A DNA stretch of 64,000 bases from an uncultured Paracoccaceae bacterium (GCA_947489325.1 CANLDA010000009.1:62001-126000), one strand, 5' to 3'. Positions 47,994 through 57,138 are shown, numbered from the stretch's first letter. A program made the numbers and translations. Notes: generated by a model not told the origin, from the sequence alone.

Positions 47994-48008
47994 AGTATAC
48001 ATTATACT
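47994..48008. promoter_or_regulatory. Palindromic operator between divergent small gene and XRE gene
   Basis: AGTATA (47994-47999), spacer CAT, TATACT (48003-48008): a perfect inverted repeat with 6-bp arms in an otherwise AT-rich 40-base promoter region, 20 bases before the XRE start codon. Such a site next to an HTH gene is the usual pattern of autoregulation. The regulator assignment is inferred. Confidence 0.55.
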
Positions 48009-48027
48009 AAATAAGGGATGCCCAGAT

Positions 48028-48762
48028 ATGGACAATTTTCATGACCGTTTGGATGCCAAGCTGACCGAAGCAGGCATGTCCCGGCGCAAGCTGTCGCTGT
48101 CCATTGGTCAGGGGCAATCCTATATCGCGAACCTATTGGCCAATCGCAGTGATCCTGGGTTTGAAACCATTCTCAATATTTGCAAGGTTCTGAACACCAA
48201 TCCCAATGATCTTGCTGGGATAAACACTTCTGTTTCACTGACGTCATCCAACATGGACCCCAACGATGTGGATCAGATCGCCGAAAAGATCTATTCCAAA
48301 CTCGCCCAAGATAGTTGGATAGCTCAACGCCCCCGCCATCAACGTCCACGTGTGGATGAAATCATTGAATGGTGGGACAGCCAAAACGGGCTTTTGCAAA
48401 ATTTCGATCAGATCAGCGAAAGCGTTGATCTGTTTAACCCGCCAGAATCGGATGCCCATATCGTGTCCCCTTACCGCATGGGACGTGAGAGCCTCGCGTC
48501 ACGCGCCTTTGGTATTGATGGCACAGACAATCTGCGACGGATTTTGGAAGGATTTGACCCCGATTTTAACGAAAAGATGGTGCTCAGTCATCGTCGTTCT
48601 GACCGTGGAGAAATCGTGCACACGGTAGAAGACATTGATGTAAGCGTTGCCGACAAAGGGCGTGTTCAGGTGAAATATCAGCGTCTCTTATTGAAAGTGC
48701 ACGATATGTCAGGTCGCGAATTCATTTTAAATTTCGCTCAACCTTTTGGTCCTTTTAAATAA
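48028..48762 (+). CDS. XRE family transcriptional regulator with C-terminal sensor-like domain
   Basis: 244 residues. N-terminal Cro/CI-type helix-turn-helix (about 8-65: LTEAGMSRRKLSLSIGQGQS, IANLLANRSDPGFETILNIC), a linker, and a C-terminal part of about 130 residues with alternating helix and strand (WDSQNGLLQNFDQ to LLLKVHDMSGREFILN), compatible with a PAS-like sensor fold (not provable here). It ends in a 25-base overlap with the gene on the opposite strand. The palindrome 20 bases upstream of its start suggests autoregulation. Confidence 0.88.
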   Translation: MDNFHDRLDAKLTEAGMSRRKLSLSIGQGQSYIANLLANRSDPGFETILNICKVLNTNPNDLAGINTSVSLTSSNMDPNDVDQIAEKIYSKLAQDSWIAQRPRHQRPRVDEIIEWWDSQNGLLQNFDQISESVDLFNPPESDAHIVSPYRMGRESLASRAFGIDGTDNLRRILEGFDPDFNEKMVLSHRRSDRGEIVHTVEDIDVSVADKGRVQVKYQRLLLKVHDMSGREFILNFAQPFGPFK

Positions 48763-49415
48763 TATCGCGCCACTTGCGGCATGTCTTCGCGTGGAATTGC
48801 CACCAGCCATTCCATTTCACTGCGTCCCTCTGGGGGATTGGTCCATTCCATCACACCGGGCCAGCGACGCGTGAACCAATAGGTACGGTCCATTCCCAAT
48901 TTCACATCGCGTGCACGCATAAAGGCATAATGCCAATCCGCCTGCCACTTAAGCGCCGCAACGCTGTGGGTCAGCATCAGCAGGTTTTCCAATGCTTCGC
49001 GATTGCCACGTGCAGATTTGCGCACGTACAGCTCGCCTATATACACCAGCTTGCGGCGCATTTGTTGGCCGACATAATCCGCATCAAACCGCAACATTCC
49101 TCCTTCCAAAGGTGGGTACCCCCGTGACATGGACCGGCTGAGGAACGCACCAAGACCTTCTTCTCCGACGTCATCCATACGCGCACTGATACAGGCCGCA
49201 GGCCCCTCATCGTCGTGGGCGAACAACCAAAATGAATTGGTTTGGGTAAAATCATTGCGTGATGGCTCCATGATTGGCGTCATCGCAGGTTTGCCCAGAT
49301 TGCGCAGCACCTCTGGGACGGCCTCAAACTTGGCGCTTTGCTCTACCTGCCATCCATTTATCAACAGACTGTCCAAGCAGGCTCCGCCCACTCTCACCAT
49401 TTCCAAGGTTTCCAT
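48738..49415 (-). CDS. Protein of unknown function, possible acetyltransferase-like fold
   Basis: 225 residues. No signal peptide or membrane segment. Sections such as SFWLFAHDDEGPAACISARMDDVG and KLVYIGELYVRKSARGNREALENLL look like the central strand and the acyl-CoA loop (R-x-x-G-N/A) region of a GNAT fold, but the evidence is weak and no family is named. Its 3' end overlaps the XRE gene by 25 bases. It begins METLEMVRVGG, and no RBS is obvious; the in-frame M at residue 6 is an alternative start. Confidence 0.7.
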   Translation of the reverse strand: METLEMVRVGGACLDSLLINGWQVEQSAKFEAVPEVLRNLGKPAMTPIMEPSRNDFTQTNSFWLFAHDDEGPAACISARMDDVGEEGLGAFLSRSMSRGYPPLEGGMLRFDADYVGQQMRRKLVYIGELYVRKSARGNREALENLLMLTHSVAALKWQADWHYAFMRARDVKLGMDRTYWFTRRWPGVMEWTNPPEGRSEMEWLVAIPREDMPQVARYYLKGPKG

Positions 49416-49752
49416 GCCCCACCCTTGATATCTTGCCGGGTTTCATCCCGAACCATGTCCCTGACTACGTCCCTCAATCGTTACTGGTGCGCCCAACATT
49501 CTGTGCCATGACAGATACGCCCCAAGATCACCCCATAAACTAGAAAAAAATCACAAAACTCATCGTTAAATAGCACGATCGTTTCTTTATGTGGCAAGTT
49601 CTTTGCCCAATGAACAGCCTTAACTTGCCCTCAAACCGTCACAGTCTTTTCGCCAAGACGGCATGATACCGGCAAATCCTTGTGCCAATCTAAGCAGATA
49701 AAGCGCCCGTCGGCGCATGTCGGCTGGGCTGCACAATAAAAGGAGCAGACCA
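49416..49752. other. 337-base intergenic region, divergent promoters
   Basis: Lies between a minus-strand gene (start 49415) and the small plus-strand gene at 49753. It contains no open frame longer than about 20 codons with a ribosome binding site. The middle (49545-49615) is AT-rich (AAAAAAATCACAAAACTCATCG, split by GC pockets) and could hold promoters. A short AAGTTCTTTGCC at about 49596 shows a GTTC but no second half-site at 7 bases. The last 80 bases end in the AAAGGAG of the small gene. No other structure seen. Confidence 0.5.
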
Positions 49753-49869
49753 ATGTCATATATGGGCACACCCGACCCCAAACAGACGCCGCAACAGCCG
49801 CCTGTTAAGCAAAGCAAACCCAAGCCGCAGGAAAAGAAAGTGATCTTTTCAGATTGGGCGTCAATTTAA
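49753..49869 (+). CDS. Small (38-residue) proline/lysine-rich protein
   Basis: ATG at 49753 preceded by a textbook AAAGGAG site 8 bases upstream; stop TAA at 49867-49869. The product starts MSYMGTPDPKQTPQQPPVKQ, continues as SKPKPQEKKV and ends IFSDWASI: a proline-, lysine- and glutamine-rich tail followed by a short hydrophobic end. It is hydrophilic and probably unstructured. The start of the TfoX-like gene lies 35 bases after the stop, so the two may be co-transcribed. No family known to me. Confidence 0.55.
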   Translation: MSYMGTPDPKQTPQQPPVKQSKPKPQEKKVIFSDWASI

Positions 49870-49904
49870 CTGGACCGCAGATCGCGCATGGCTATTTTGG
49901 CTAC

Positions 49905-50237
49905 ATGGCAAAGGTATCCACCATTCGCAATCTCGGCCCCGCGTTCGAACAGGCTTGCACAAAGGCTGGCATTCACAGCGCTGAAGAGCTGCGCGAATTG
50001 GGGGCTGACACGGCCTATGCCAAGATATTGCAATCTGGCGAACGGCCGCATTTCATTGGCTATTACGTGCTTGTCATGGCGCTTCAGGGTCGGCCATGGA
50101 ATGATTGCAAGGGTAAAGAAAAAGAAACCCTGCGCATTCGATTTGATGCCATAAAAGCAACGAGTTACGACAAAGACCTTGGCCAGTTTGAGGCCACGCT
50201 GAACGCGATTGGCGTTATTCCAAAACGCATCCAGTAA
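49905..50237 (+). CDS. TfoX/Sxy C-terminal domain protein
   Basis: 110 residues. The opening STIRNLGPAFEQACTKAGIHSAEELRELGADTAYAKIL is the signature of the C-terminal half of TfoX/Sxy (helix-hairpin-helix-like, as in competence regulator Sxy), here without the N-terminal domain. Single-domain forms are common in Rhodobacterales and their role is not established; a link to competence is not shown here. The ATG at 49905 lacks a ribosome binding site, possibly because of coupling to the small gene upstream; a TTG at 49854 is the other choice. Followed by the convergent NmrA-like gene. Confidence 0.85.
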   Translation: MAKVSTIRNLGPAFEQACTKAGIHSAEELRELGADTAYAKILQSGERPHFIGYYVLVMALQGRPWNDCKGKEKETLRIRFDAIKATSYDKDLGQFEATLNAIGVIPKRIQ

Positions 50238-50299
50238 AGAAATGAAAATGGGCAAGAATTGCATCCTGCCCACCTTAGATTTTCAAGCAAAAGTTGCGA

Positions 50300-51271
50300 T
50301 TACTTCACGGCATCTTTCATCGCGTCTTCGCCTTTTTTCCACAGGTTGCCCTGCCACAATTCTTCCAGCCCAGTTTCGCCGCTTGCACCTTTGGTGGTGA
50401 GATAGTCGAAATAAGAGGTCGGTTTGTGGCCAGTCAGATTATAGAAATCCGGGCTGCAACGGGTATAGAATCCATTGGTGAGATATTCGAAAAATTCGGC
50501 GCGGGTGCTGCCAAAGTCGTTTTCAAAATCCACCATGGATTGCGCTTCATAAGTGATCTCTTTATCCATTGCACGCCCCAGATCGGCGGCGATTTCTGAC
50601 ATAGATTGGGGTGCAGGACCTGTGATGTCATAAAATTTGTTGCCATGACGCTCTGGTCCTTCGATCAACACAACCGCCGCTGCCTCAGCAATGTCGCGCG
50701 TTGCCACAAAGGAGTTGCGCATTTCGCCCAATGGATTCGAAAATGTCCCGTCATTGGCAATCGTGTCGCAATCGGTTTTCAACAGGTGGTTCATGAAAAA
50801 GTTGTTGCGCAGGGCGGTCACATTCAGACCCGCATCAATCAACGATTTTTCACCCCACCAATAATGTTGCAGCATCAACGGAATGCCGGCGCCTGCGCGC
50901 GAGGCGTGGCTGTCGGCATCATAGGACGCCGTATTGGTGTCGGCCCCCATGCAACTGACGCGGACCACATGTTGGATCACATCCTTGCGGCGACCCAGTT
51001 CTTTGGAAAATTCCAGATGACCTTGCAGCATCGGATCCAAAGACGCAGAGTAAACCGCCGTCACACCGTCAAGTGCAGCTTCCCATGTATTGGGGTCTGA
51101 CAGATCAAAATGCACAACTTCATCCGCACCCAAAGATTTCAGCATTTCAACCTTGTCGGCGCTGAAATAACAGGCACGCACAGTGATGTCATTGTGTTGG
51201 GACAGGCGGGCAACCAATTCACGGCCAATCCGGCCAGTGGCAGAGGTCACAAGGACAGTGTGTTGGGACAT
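50300..51271 (-). CDS. NAD(P)-binding NmrA/SDR-a type protein
   Basis: 323 residues from the ATG at 51271 (AGGAA site 7 bases before). N-terminal Rossmann motif TSATGRIGRELVARL (8-22) of the atypical short-chain dehydrogenases; the downstream VYSASLDPMLQGH and NNFFMNHLLK are NmrA/isoflavone-reductase-like. Active-site YxxxK is not obvious, as in NmrA-type sensors that bind NAD(P) without catalysis. The C-terminal part (from about 245) is family-specific. Function not predictable; not in an operon (ndk is on the same strand but a terminator lies between). Confidence 0.8.
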   Translation of the reverse strand: MSQHTVLVTSATGRIGRELVARLSQHNDITVRACYFSADKVEMLKSLGADEVVHFDLSDPNTWEAALDGVTAVYSASLDPMLQGHLEFSKELGRRKDVIQHVVRVSCMGADTNTASYDADSHASRAGAGIPLMLQHYWWGEKSLIDAGLNVTALRNNFFMNHLLKTDCDTIANDGTFSNPLGEMRNSFVATRDIAEAAAVVLIEGPERHGNKFYDITGPAPQSMSEIAADLGRAMDKEITYEAQSMVDFENDFGSTRAEFFEYLTNGFYTRCSPDFYNLTGHKPTSYFDYLTTKGASGETGLEELWQGNLWKKGEDAMKDAVK

Positions 51272-51312
51272 GGGAAAATTCCTGTGTGGCAGGCACATAT
51301 CAGTGCGAGATG

Positions 51313-51343
51313 AAAAAAAGACCGCCCCGGTTTCCCAGCGCGG
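51313..51343 (-). terminator. Intrinsic terminator of ndk
   Basis: On the minus strand, CCGCGCTGG and CCGGGGCGG pair around a GAAA tetraloop (51322-51330 with 51335-51343; one mismatch, one G-U), followed by a run of seven U (A at 51313-51319). It sits 28 bases after the ndk stop at 51372. Confidence 0.8.
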
Positions 51344-51371
51344 CCCTATTCGTCGTCACGAAAGTGGTGGC

Positions 51372-51794
51372 TTAGCCGACCAATTCCAGACCAGAGAAGA
51401 AATACGCGATTTCAACTGCTGCAGTTTCTGGCGCGTCAGAACCGTGAACAGAGTTCTCGCCAACAGATTCGGCGAATTCTGCGCGGATGGTGCCGGCCGC
51501 TGCGTCTGCTGGGTTAGTTGCACCCATAACTTCGCGATTTTTCGCGATGGCGCCTTCGCCTTCCAGAACCTGAGCAACGATTGGTGCGGAGGCCATGAAT
51601 TCGCACAGTTCGCCATAGAAAGGACGCTCTGCGTGAACTTTGTAGAACTCGCCCGCTTGTGCTGGTGTCAGGTGAATACGCTTTTGTGCAACAACGCGCA
51701 GGCCAGCTTCTTCAAATTTTGCATTAATCGCGCCTGTCAGGTTGCGACGAGTTGCATCAGGCTTGATGATCGAAAATGTGCGTTCCAGAGCCAT
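51372..51794 (-). CDS. ndk: Nucleoside-diphosphate kinase
   Basis: 140 residues, the usual length. Transfers the gamma phosphate from ATP to NDPs. Motifs: [14 protein letters not shown] at 4-17, [11 protein letters not shown] near 57-67, [19 protein letters not shown], and the catalytic histidine His117 in [20 protein letters not shown] precedes the ATG at 51794; a much longer open frame upstream is antisense to the ABC-F gene and discarded. Its own terminator follows. Divergent from the ABC-F gene with about 130 bases between. Confidence 0.97.
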   Translation of the reverse strand: MALERTFSIIKPDATRRNLTGAINAKFEEAGLRVVAQKRIHLTPAQAGEFYKVHAERPFYGELCEFMASAPIVAQVLEGEGAIAKNREVMGATNPADAAAGTIRAEFAESVGENSVHGSDAPETAAVEIAYFFSGLELVG

Positions 51795-51924
51795 GGTATT
51801 TTCTCCTACTGAAGTGAAAGAGCGGTCCAACCGCCCCGAATTCGAATTGCCGCCCCGATAGCACGGGTCTGCACTGTTGAAAAGCGGTGATTGACGGCGC
51901 GCGCTGCTTAGGTCACATGGGGCC

Positions 51925-53772
51925 ATGCTTAAGATTTCAGACATCACATATAACGTCGAAGGCCGCCCTTTGTTTGAAGGCGCCACAGCGACCATTCCAA
52001 CCGGACACAAAGTTGGCCTTATCGGGCGCAATGGTGCGGGTAAAACCACGTTATTCCGTCTTATCCGCGGAGAGCTGTCGCTGGAGGGCGGGACCATCAC
52101 CCTGCCCGAGCGCGCGCGCATTGGTGGCGTTGCCCAAGAGGTGCCCTCAAATGAGGTCTCTTTGATCAACACCGTGTTGGCCGCTGATACCGAACGTATG
52201 GACTTGATGGCCGAATCTGAAACCGCCACCGATCCGGGGCGTATCTCCGATATCCAAACCCGCCTGAATGACATCAACGCCTGGAGTGCCGAGGCGCGTG
52301 CCGCCTCTATCCTCAAGGGGCTTGGGTTTGATCACGAAGACCAACTGATGCCCTGCTCGGCGTTTTCCGGTGGTTGGCGCATGCGTGTCGCCCTTGCGGC
52401 GGTGCTGTTTTCGCAACCTGATTATCTGCTGTTGGACGAGCCGACCAACTATCTGGACCTTGAAGGCGCGCTTTGGCTTGAAAATTATTTGGTGAAGTAC
52501 CCGCATACCGTATTGATCATCAGCCACGACCGCGAATTGCTGAACCGCTCTGTCGGCGCGATCTTGCATTTGGATGAGCGCAAGCTGACCTATTACACGG
52601 GCACCTATGATCAGTTCGCCCAGCAACGCGCCGCCCAGCGTGCTGTTCAGGCCGCAGCTGCAAAAAAACAGCAAGCCCACCGTGAGCATTTGCAAAGCTT
52701 TGTTAATCGCTTCAAAGCCAAGGCCAGCAAAGCTAAGCAAGCACAAAGCCGCGTAAAGATGCTGGAGAAAATGACGCCGATCACTGCACCCGAAGATGCG
52801 GCACGCGTGGTATTCTCGTTCCCGACGCCCGAAGAGCTGTCCCCCCCCATCATTGCCACCGAAGGTACGTCAGTTGGCTATGGAGACACGATTGTTCTGA
52901 AAAACCTTGATCTGCGTATTGATCAGGATGATCGCATTGCGCTTTTGGGTAAGAACGGTCAGGGCAAATCGACCTTGGCAAAACTGCTTTCGGGCAGGCT
53001 TGAGAAAAAAGATGGCTCTTTTGTCACCTCAAATAAACTGCGCATCGGCTTCTTTGCACAGCATCAGGTGGACGAGCTGTATGTTGATGAAACCCCGATC
53101 CAGCACTTAATGCGCCTGCGCGGTCATGAAGGGCAGGCTAAGGTGCGTGCGCGTCTGGCCGGATTTGGTCTTGGCGCAGCACAGGCCGATACAGTTGTTG
53201 GGCGCCTGTCTGGTGGACAAAAGGCCCGGCTTTCTCTGTTGCTGGCTACACTCGATGCACCACATCTTCTGATTTTGGATGAACCTACCAACCACCTTGA
53301 CATCGAAAGCCGCGAGGCATTGGTCGAGGCGTTGACCGCGTATTCCGGCGCGGTCATTTTGGTCAGCCATGACATGCATTTGCTGTCGCTGGTCGCTGAT
53401 CGCCTGTGGTTGGTCAAAGACGGATCTGTGAAACCTTACGAAGAGGATTTGCAGGCCTACCGCAAGCTTTTGCTCGCGTCGGATAAGCCTGCGAGCAAAG
53501 GCAAATCCAAACCTGCGCCCAAACGCCCCTCTCGTGATGCTGTCTTGGCCTTGCGCGCCGATGTGCGCAAATGTGAGGAACGCGTCGCCAAATTGGGAGA
53601 GATGCGTGACAAGCTGGCCAAGAAACTGGCTGATCCATCGCTGTATGAGGCCGAAAAGATCGCCGAAATGGAGGTCTGGCAACGTAAATACGGCGAGGTG
53701 ATGGAAGCGCTGGAGCGTGCCGAAGCACTTTGGATGAAGGCCCTTGAAAAGCTTGAAAAGGCAGAAAGCTAA
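51925..53772 (+). CDS. ABC-F family ATPase (ribosome-associated, Uup/EttA type)
   Basis: 615 residues with two ABC domains in a soluble protein. Domain 1 Walker A GRNGAGKT (about 34-41), Walker [13 protein letters not shown] (about 169-180); domain 2 Walker A GKNGQGKS (about 347-354), [20 protein letters not shown]. Between them lies the charged PtIM-type linker ([25 protein letters not shown]). A C-terminal coiled-coil ([25 protein letters not shown]...) is of the Uup type, which binds DNA or the ribosome. These proteins clear or sense ribosomal states. Starts 131 bases after ndk's start on the other strand. Confidence 0.94.
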   Translation: MLKISDITYNVEGRPLFEGATATIPTGHKVGLIGRNGAGKTTLFRLIRGELSLEGGTITLPERARIGGVAQEVPSNEVSLINTVLAADTERMDLMAESETATDPGRISDIQTRLNDINAWSAEARAASILKGLGFDHEDQLMPCSAFSGGWRMRVALAAVLFSQPDYLLLDEPTNYLDLEGALWLENYLVKYPHTVLIISHDRELLNRSVGAILHLDERKLTYYTGTYDQFAQQRAAQRAVQAAAAKKQQAHREHLQSFVNRFKAKASKAKQAQSRVKMLEKMTPITAPEDAARVVFSFPTPEELSPPIIATEGTSVGYGDTIVLKNLDLRIDQDDRIALLGKNGQGKSTLAKLLSGRLEKKDGSFVTSNKLRIGFFAQHQVDELYVDETPIQHLMRLRGHEGQAKVRARLAGFGLGAAQADTVVGRLSGGQKARLSLLLATLDAPHLLILDEPTNHLDIESREALVEALTAYSGAVILVSHDMHLLSLVADRLWLVKDGSVKPYEEDLQAYRKLLLASDKPASKGKSKPAPKRPSRDAVLALRADVRKCEERVAKLGEMRDKLAKKLADPSLYEAEKIAEMEVWQRKYGEVMEALERAEALWMKALEKLEKAES

Positions 53773-53808
53773 GACGATAGTGCCTCTATCGTATGCAATG
53801 GAGTGTTT

Positions 53809-54423
53809 ATGGACACGTCTTTACTGATCACGGCCTTTGTCACGCTTTTCGTGATCATTGATCCCATTGGGCTGACGCCTATATTCGTGGCTCTAACACC
53901 CGGTGCAACCAATGCTCAGCGCCGAGCCATCGCCTTGCGTTCCTGCGGCATCGCTTTTGGCATTCTGGCGCTGTTTGCCTTTTTTGGCGAGGCTGTGCTT
54001 GGCTTTATCGGCATCTCCATGCCCGCCTTTCGCATAGCGGGCGGCGCGTTGTTGTTTCTGACTGCATTGGACATGCTGTTTGAACGCCGAACCAAACGGC
54101 GCGAGGACCGCGTCGAAGACCTGCCAGACCCCTCTGTTTTTCCTATGGCTATTCCATTGATTGCAGGCCCCGGGTCCATCGCCACAGTCATTTTGTTATC
54201 CGGCCAGATGAGTGGTATCCAAGGGACCGCCCTTGTGCTGGGCGTAGCACTGATCGTGCTTTGCGTGGTTTTGGCATTTTTCTTTGCCGCAGGCCTTCTG
54301 GAACGCGCCCTTGGCAAGATCGGTATCAATGTGGTGACACGCCTTCTGGGGATGCTGCTTGCTGCGCTCTCGGTGCAGTTCATTCTGGAAGGTCTGCGCG
54401 ATTTTGGCTTTGCTGCGGGCTGA
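53809..54423 (+). CDS. MarC family integral membrane protein
   Basis: 204 residues with six hydrophobic segments. The MarC/UPF0056 signatures are VTLFVIIDPIGLTPIFVAL near the N-terminus and FPMAIPLIAGPGSIATVILL in the middle. The family's function is unknown despite its name. The start is the ATG at 53809 with GGAG 6 bases upstream rather than the GTG at 53803. It lies 36 bases after the ABC-F gene and 42 before the retropepsin-like gene, so the three may be one transcript. Confidence 0.93.
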   Translation: MDTSLLITAFVTLFVIIDPIGLTPIFVALTPGATNAQRRAIALRSCGIAFGILALFAFFGEAVLGFIGISMPAFRIAGGALLFLTALDMLFERRTKRREDRVEDLPDPSVFPMAIPLIAGPGSIATVILLSGQMSGIQGTALVLGVALIVLCVVLAFFFAAGLLERALGKIGINVVTRLLGMLLAALSVQFILEGLRDFGFAAG

Positions 54424-54465
54424 ATTGCAGATCACGCTGCCTATATTAAGGCAAAGGAGAGCAAC

Positions 54466-55047
54466 GTGAACCCATCTGATTATGGCTATCTCACCTATTT
54501 GGTGGTGCTGACCGTCGCTGTGTTGTTTTGGTTCATCACCAATCATCGCGAAAGTTTTGGCAAGACCGTGCAACAGGTCCTGGCATGGGTGTTGATTTTT
54601 ATCGGTGTGATTGCCGCAGTTGGCATGTGGGATGACATCCAAAACCAAGCGCTTTCGACACAGGCGGTTTTTGAAGATGGCACGCGTATCGAGATCCCGC
54701 TTGGTCCGGATGGTCATTATCACGCCACCTTGCAGATCAACGGCGTTGATGTGCCCTTTGTTGTGGATACAGGTGCAAGCGATATGGTCTTGTCACAAGA
54801 AGATGCAGCACGTGTGGGCCTTAACCCTGACTCATTGGCCTATATTGGCATTGCCCTGACCGCAAATGGCGAAGTGCGCACTGCGCCAGTGAAACTTGAT
54901 CAAGTCGACTTTGGACATTTCACTGACAATAACGTACGTGCCCGCGTGAATGGTGGAGATTTGGACACATCCCTCTTGGGCATGAGCTATCTACGCTCTT
55001 TTCAGCAGATCACCATCACGCGCAATCGCCTGGTTCTGACACGCTGA
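54466..55047 (+). CDS. TIGR02281-type retropepsin-like aspartic protease
   Basis: 193 residues with two N-terminal membrane segments (YLTYLVVLTVAVLFWFI and VLAWVLIFIGVIAAVGM), then one retropepsin domain with the catalytic Asp101 in VPFVVDTGASDMVLS and the flap-like region; one DTG per chain means it must dimerise. The GTG at 54466 is preceded by AAAGGAGAG. The periplasmic side carries the active site. Related alphaproteobacterial proteins are uncharacterised. Followed by hairpin-core repeat copy 5. Confidence 0.9.
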   Translation: MNPSDYGYLTYLVVLTVAVLFWFITNHRESFGKTVQQVLAWVLIFIGVIAAVGMWDDIQNQALSTQAVFEDGTRIEIPLGPDGHYHATLQINGVDVPFVVDTGASDMVLSQEDAARVGLNPDSLAYIGIALTANGEVRTAPVKLDQVDFGHFTDNNVRARVNGGDLDTSLLGMSYLRSFQQITITRNRLVLTR

Positions 55048-55115
55048 CAGAGGGGCAGCCTTCTTGACTATACCAACTCATCCCAAGGTATGTGCCTCTA
55101 GGAATACACCCATGG

Positions 55116-55172
55116 TTTCTTCTTGGTAAAAATATCCCGGGGGAGCTGCGCAGCAGCGGGGGCAGCGCCCCC
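55116..55172 (-). repeat. Intergenic hairpin-core repeat, copy 5 of 5 (reverse orientation)
   Basis: On the minus strand: hairpin GGGGGC/GCCCCC (arms at 55158-55163 and 55167-55172), a palindrome GCTGCGCAGC (55145-55154), then the core CCCGGGATATTTTT and ACCAAGAAGAA (55117-55143). It lies between converging genes, 14 bases from the holC stop. Confidence 0.8.
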
Positions 55173-55186
55173 TTGCCCGTTTCAAG

Positions 55187-55660
55187 TCACACGGGTGTGG
55201 CGGGTTTTTCGGCCTTTTTCTCCCACCTCCCACTTTCTTCTGACCAATATTGCGCAGCGCAGCCCGCATCGGTCAGCGTTTTCCATTGACTACGGGCACG
55301 GCCAAGGGCCTCTTCGTCATAGCCATCAAACAAGATACAAACGCGGTCAGCCGCGGTGACCTCTTCGGCAGAGATATCTGCCCCATCAATCACCATGATA
55401 CAGCTGGCATCATTTTTTACGATCTTGTCCCAACTTAGCAGGATTGGTTGATCGGCATCATATAGCCCGCCCGCCAAACCGTGGGCCAAAAATCCATCAT
55501 CCGCTCCCTGCCACAGTTTCTCATCCAACCACGCCATGCGCGCCTCTTCCTGCCCTCGGACCACAATCCGCCACCCCGCCTGCTGTGCCTTTTCAAGCAA
55601 CAACGCCAGCGTGGTTTCCATTGGGTTGCGTGTCAGATGATAGAAAAAGGCCGCGCCCAT
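55187..55660 (-). CDS. holC: DNA polymerase III subunit chi
   Basis: 157 residues. Chi links the clamp loader to SSB. Typical features: FFYHLTRNPMETTLALLLEKA at residues 5-25, GWRIVVRG, LDEKLWQGADDGFLAHG and PILLSWD, and the DRVCILFDGYDEEALGRAR helix that contacts psi. It follows pepA by 5 bases in the same transcript. The SSB gene is also in this window, 26 kb away. Confidence 0.93.
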   Translation of the reverse strand: MGAAFFYHLTRNPMETTLALLLEKAQQAGWRIVVRGQEEARMAWLDEKLWQGADDGFLAHGLAGGLYDADQPILLSWDKIVKNDASCIMVIDGADISAEEVTAADRVCILFDGYDEEALGRARSQWKTLTDAGCAAQYWSEESGRWEKKAEKPATPV

Positions 55661-55665
55661 AATGA

Positions 55666-57138
55666 TCAGTCCACTTCGTAATGGTCGGCAACCATACGGT
55701 TAAGCGCCATGACACCCCATCCGGTTGCTCCTTTGGGCGCCATGTCTGTCCCTGATTTCACCAGCGCTACGCCTGCTATATCCAAATGGATCCATGGCAT
55801 GTCCTCGCCAACGAACCGATGCAGGAATTCTGCCGCTGTTGAGGCCCCTGCCGGACGCCCCCCGACGTTTTTAACATCCGCAATGCGTGACTTCAGCTGA
55901 TCTGCATACCCCTTGCCCAACGGCATGCGCCAAGCGCCTTCGTTTTCTGCGGCGGCGGCCTTGAGGAACTGATTGCAAAACGCATCATCGTTAGAGAAGG
56001 CACCACCATTGTCATGACCCAACGCCACCACCATAGCACCCGTCAGTGTCGCCAGATCAACCATGCCCACGGGCTTGAACCGCTCTTGGGCGTAATGCAT
56101 CACATCGCACAGCACCAACCGCCCCTCGGCATCTGTGTTGATCACCTCGATCGTGTCGCCTTTCATTGCGGTCACAACATCACCCGGTCGCGTCGCACGG
56201 CCCGAAGGCATGTTTTCCACCAAGCCCACAAGACCAACCACATTGGCCTTGGCCTTACGCAGTGCCAGCGCACGCATGACGCCAGACACCACGCCCGCAC
56301 CGCCCATATCCATGGTCATATCTTCCATGCCGCCCGCAGGCTTCAGGGAAATACCCCCTGTATCAAACACAACGCCTTTACCAACCAGCGCAAGCGGAGA
56401 CGCATCCTTGGCCCCGCCATTCCAATGCATGACCACCACCTTGGAGGGGCTGTCGCTGCCCAAACCCACGCTCAGCAATGCCCCCATGCCCAGCTCGGCC
56501 AATTTGTCTTCCTCCAGAATCTCAACCTTCAAGCCCAGCGTTTCCATGTCCGCCAGGCGATTGGCAAACTCTGTGGTTGTCAGAACGTTGGCAGGTTCAT
56601 TCACCAGATCACGGGTGAAATGCACACCTTCGGCCACCGCCAGATGCGGGGTTGTTGCGGCTTCGACATCTTCAGGTTTATTCGCCATCAGGCGAACCGC
56701 ACCTTTGTCGTCTTTGTTTGCTGTTTTATGCGCGTCAAAATCATAGTTACGCAGCGCAAGACCCAGTGCAATATCTGCAGCCTTGCGATGTGGCCCTGCC
56801 ATGATCAGCATCGAAGATGCCCCTCGTGCGCGTGCGATGGCCGCCCCTGCTTTGCGCGCGCTTTCCTGATCTGCGCGCTTGGGCAACGCGATCACGTCCA
56901 CCGCTTTGGCCGCCATACCCGCCGGATAGGCAAGAACATGCGCATCTCCGGGTTTGGCTTTGGCAAATACGTCGCTTTTGACAAGTCGCTCCAACGCGCC
57001 CTTGGACAAGCGATTGATCCGGCGCGCGGCCTGATCCAACGAGGCCTCCTTGTCAACAAATACAGCAACGCGCCCCTCTTCAACGGCAATTGCGTCCAGA
57101 TCGGTGGCCATAAATGAAATCGACACTGGTTTGCTCAT
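55666..57138 (-). CDS. pepA: Leucyl aminopeptidase
   Basis: 490 residues, dizinc M17 peptidase. C-terminal catalytic half: GKGVVFDTGGISLKP with metal ligands, MDMGGAGVV, NTDAEGRLVL with the signature Asp-Glu ligands, and the N-terminal macro-like domain. The start at 57138 has GGGAG; the frame stays open to 57186 without supporting sequence. PepA of E. coli also acts as DNA-binding protein in Xer recombination, but no evidence for that here. It is divergent from lptF (129 bases between starts) and co-transcribed with holC. Confidence 0.96.
   Translation of the reverse strand: MSKPVSISFMATDLDAIAVEEGRVAVFVDKEASLDQAARRINRLSKGALERLVKSDVFAKAKPGDAHVLAYPAGMAAKAVDVIALPKRADQESARKAGAAIARARGASSMLIMAGPHRKAADIALGLALRNYDFDAHKTANKDDKGAVRLMANKPEDVEAATTPHLAVAEGVHFTRDLVNEPANVLTTTEFANRLADMETLGLKVEILEEDKLAELGMGALLSVGLGSDSPSKVVVMHWNGGAKDASPLALVGKGVVFDTGGISLKPAGGMEDMTMDMGGAGVVSGVMRALALRKAKANVVGLVGLVENMPSGRATRPGDVVTAMKGDTIEVINTDAEGRLVLCDVMHYAQERFKPVGMVDLATLTGAMVVALGHDNGGAFSNDDAFCNQFLKAAAAENEGAWRMPLGKGYADQLKSRIADVKNVGGRPAGASTAAEFLHRFVGEDMPWIHLDIAGVALVKSGTDMAPKGATGWGVMALNRMVADHYEVD

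Noticed and set aside
51795-52316. Long upstream extension of ndk
   Set aside because: Antisense to the ABC-F gene; ndk has an AGGAG-type site at its normal start.
56014-57117. Plus-strand open frame of 367 codons
   Set aside because: Shadow of pepA, which has all M17 motifs.
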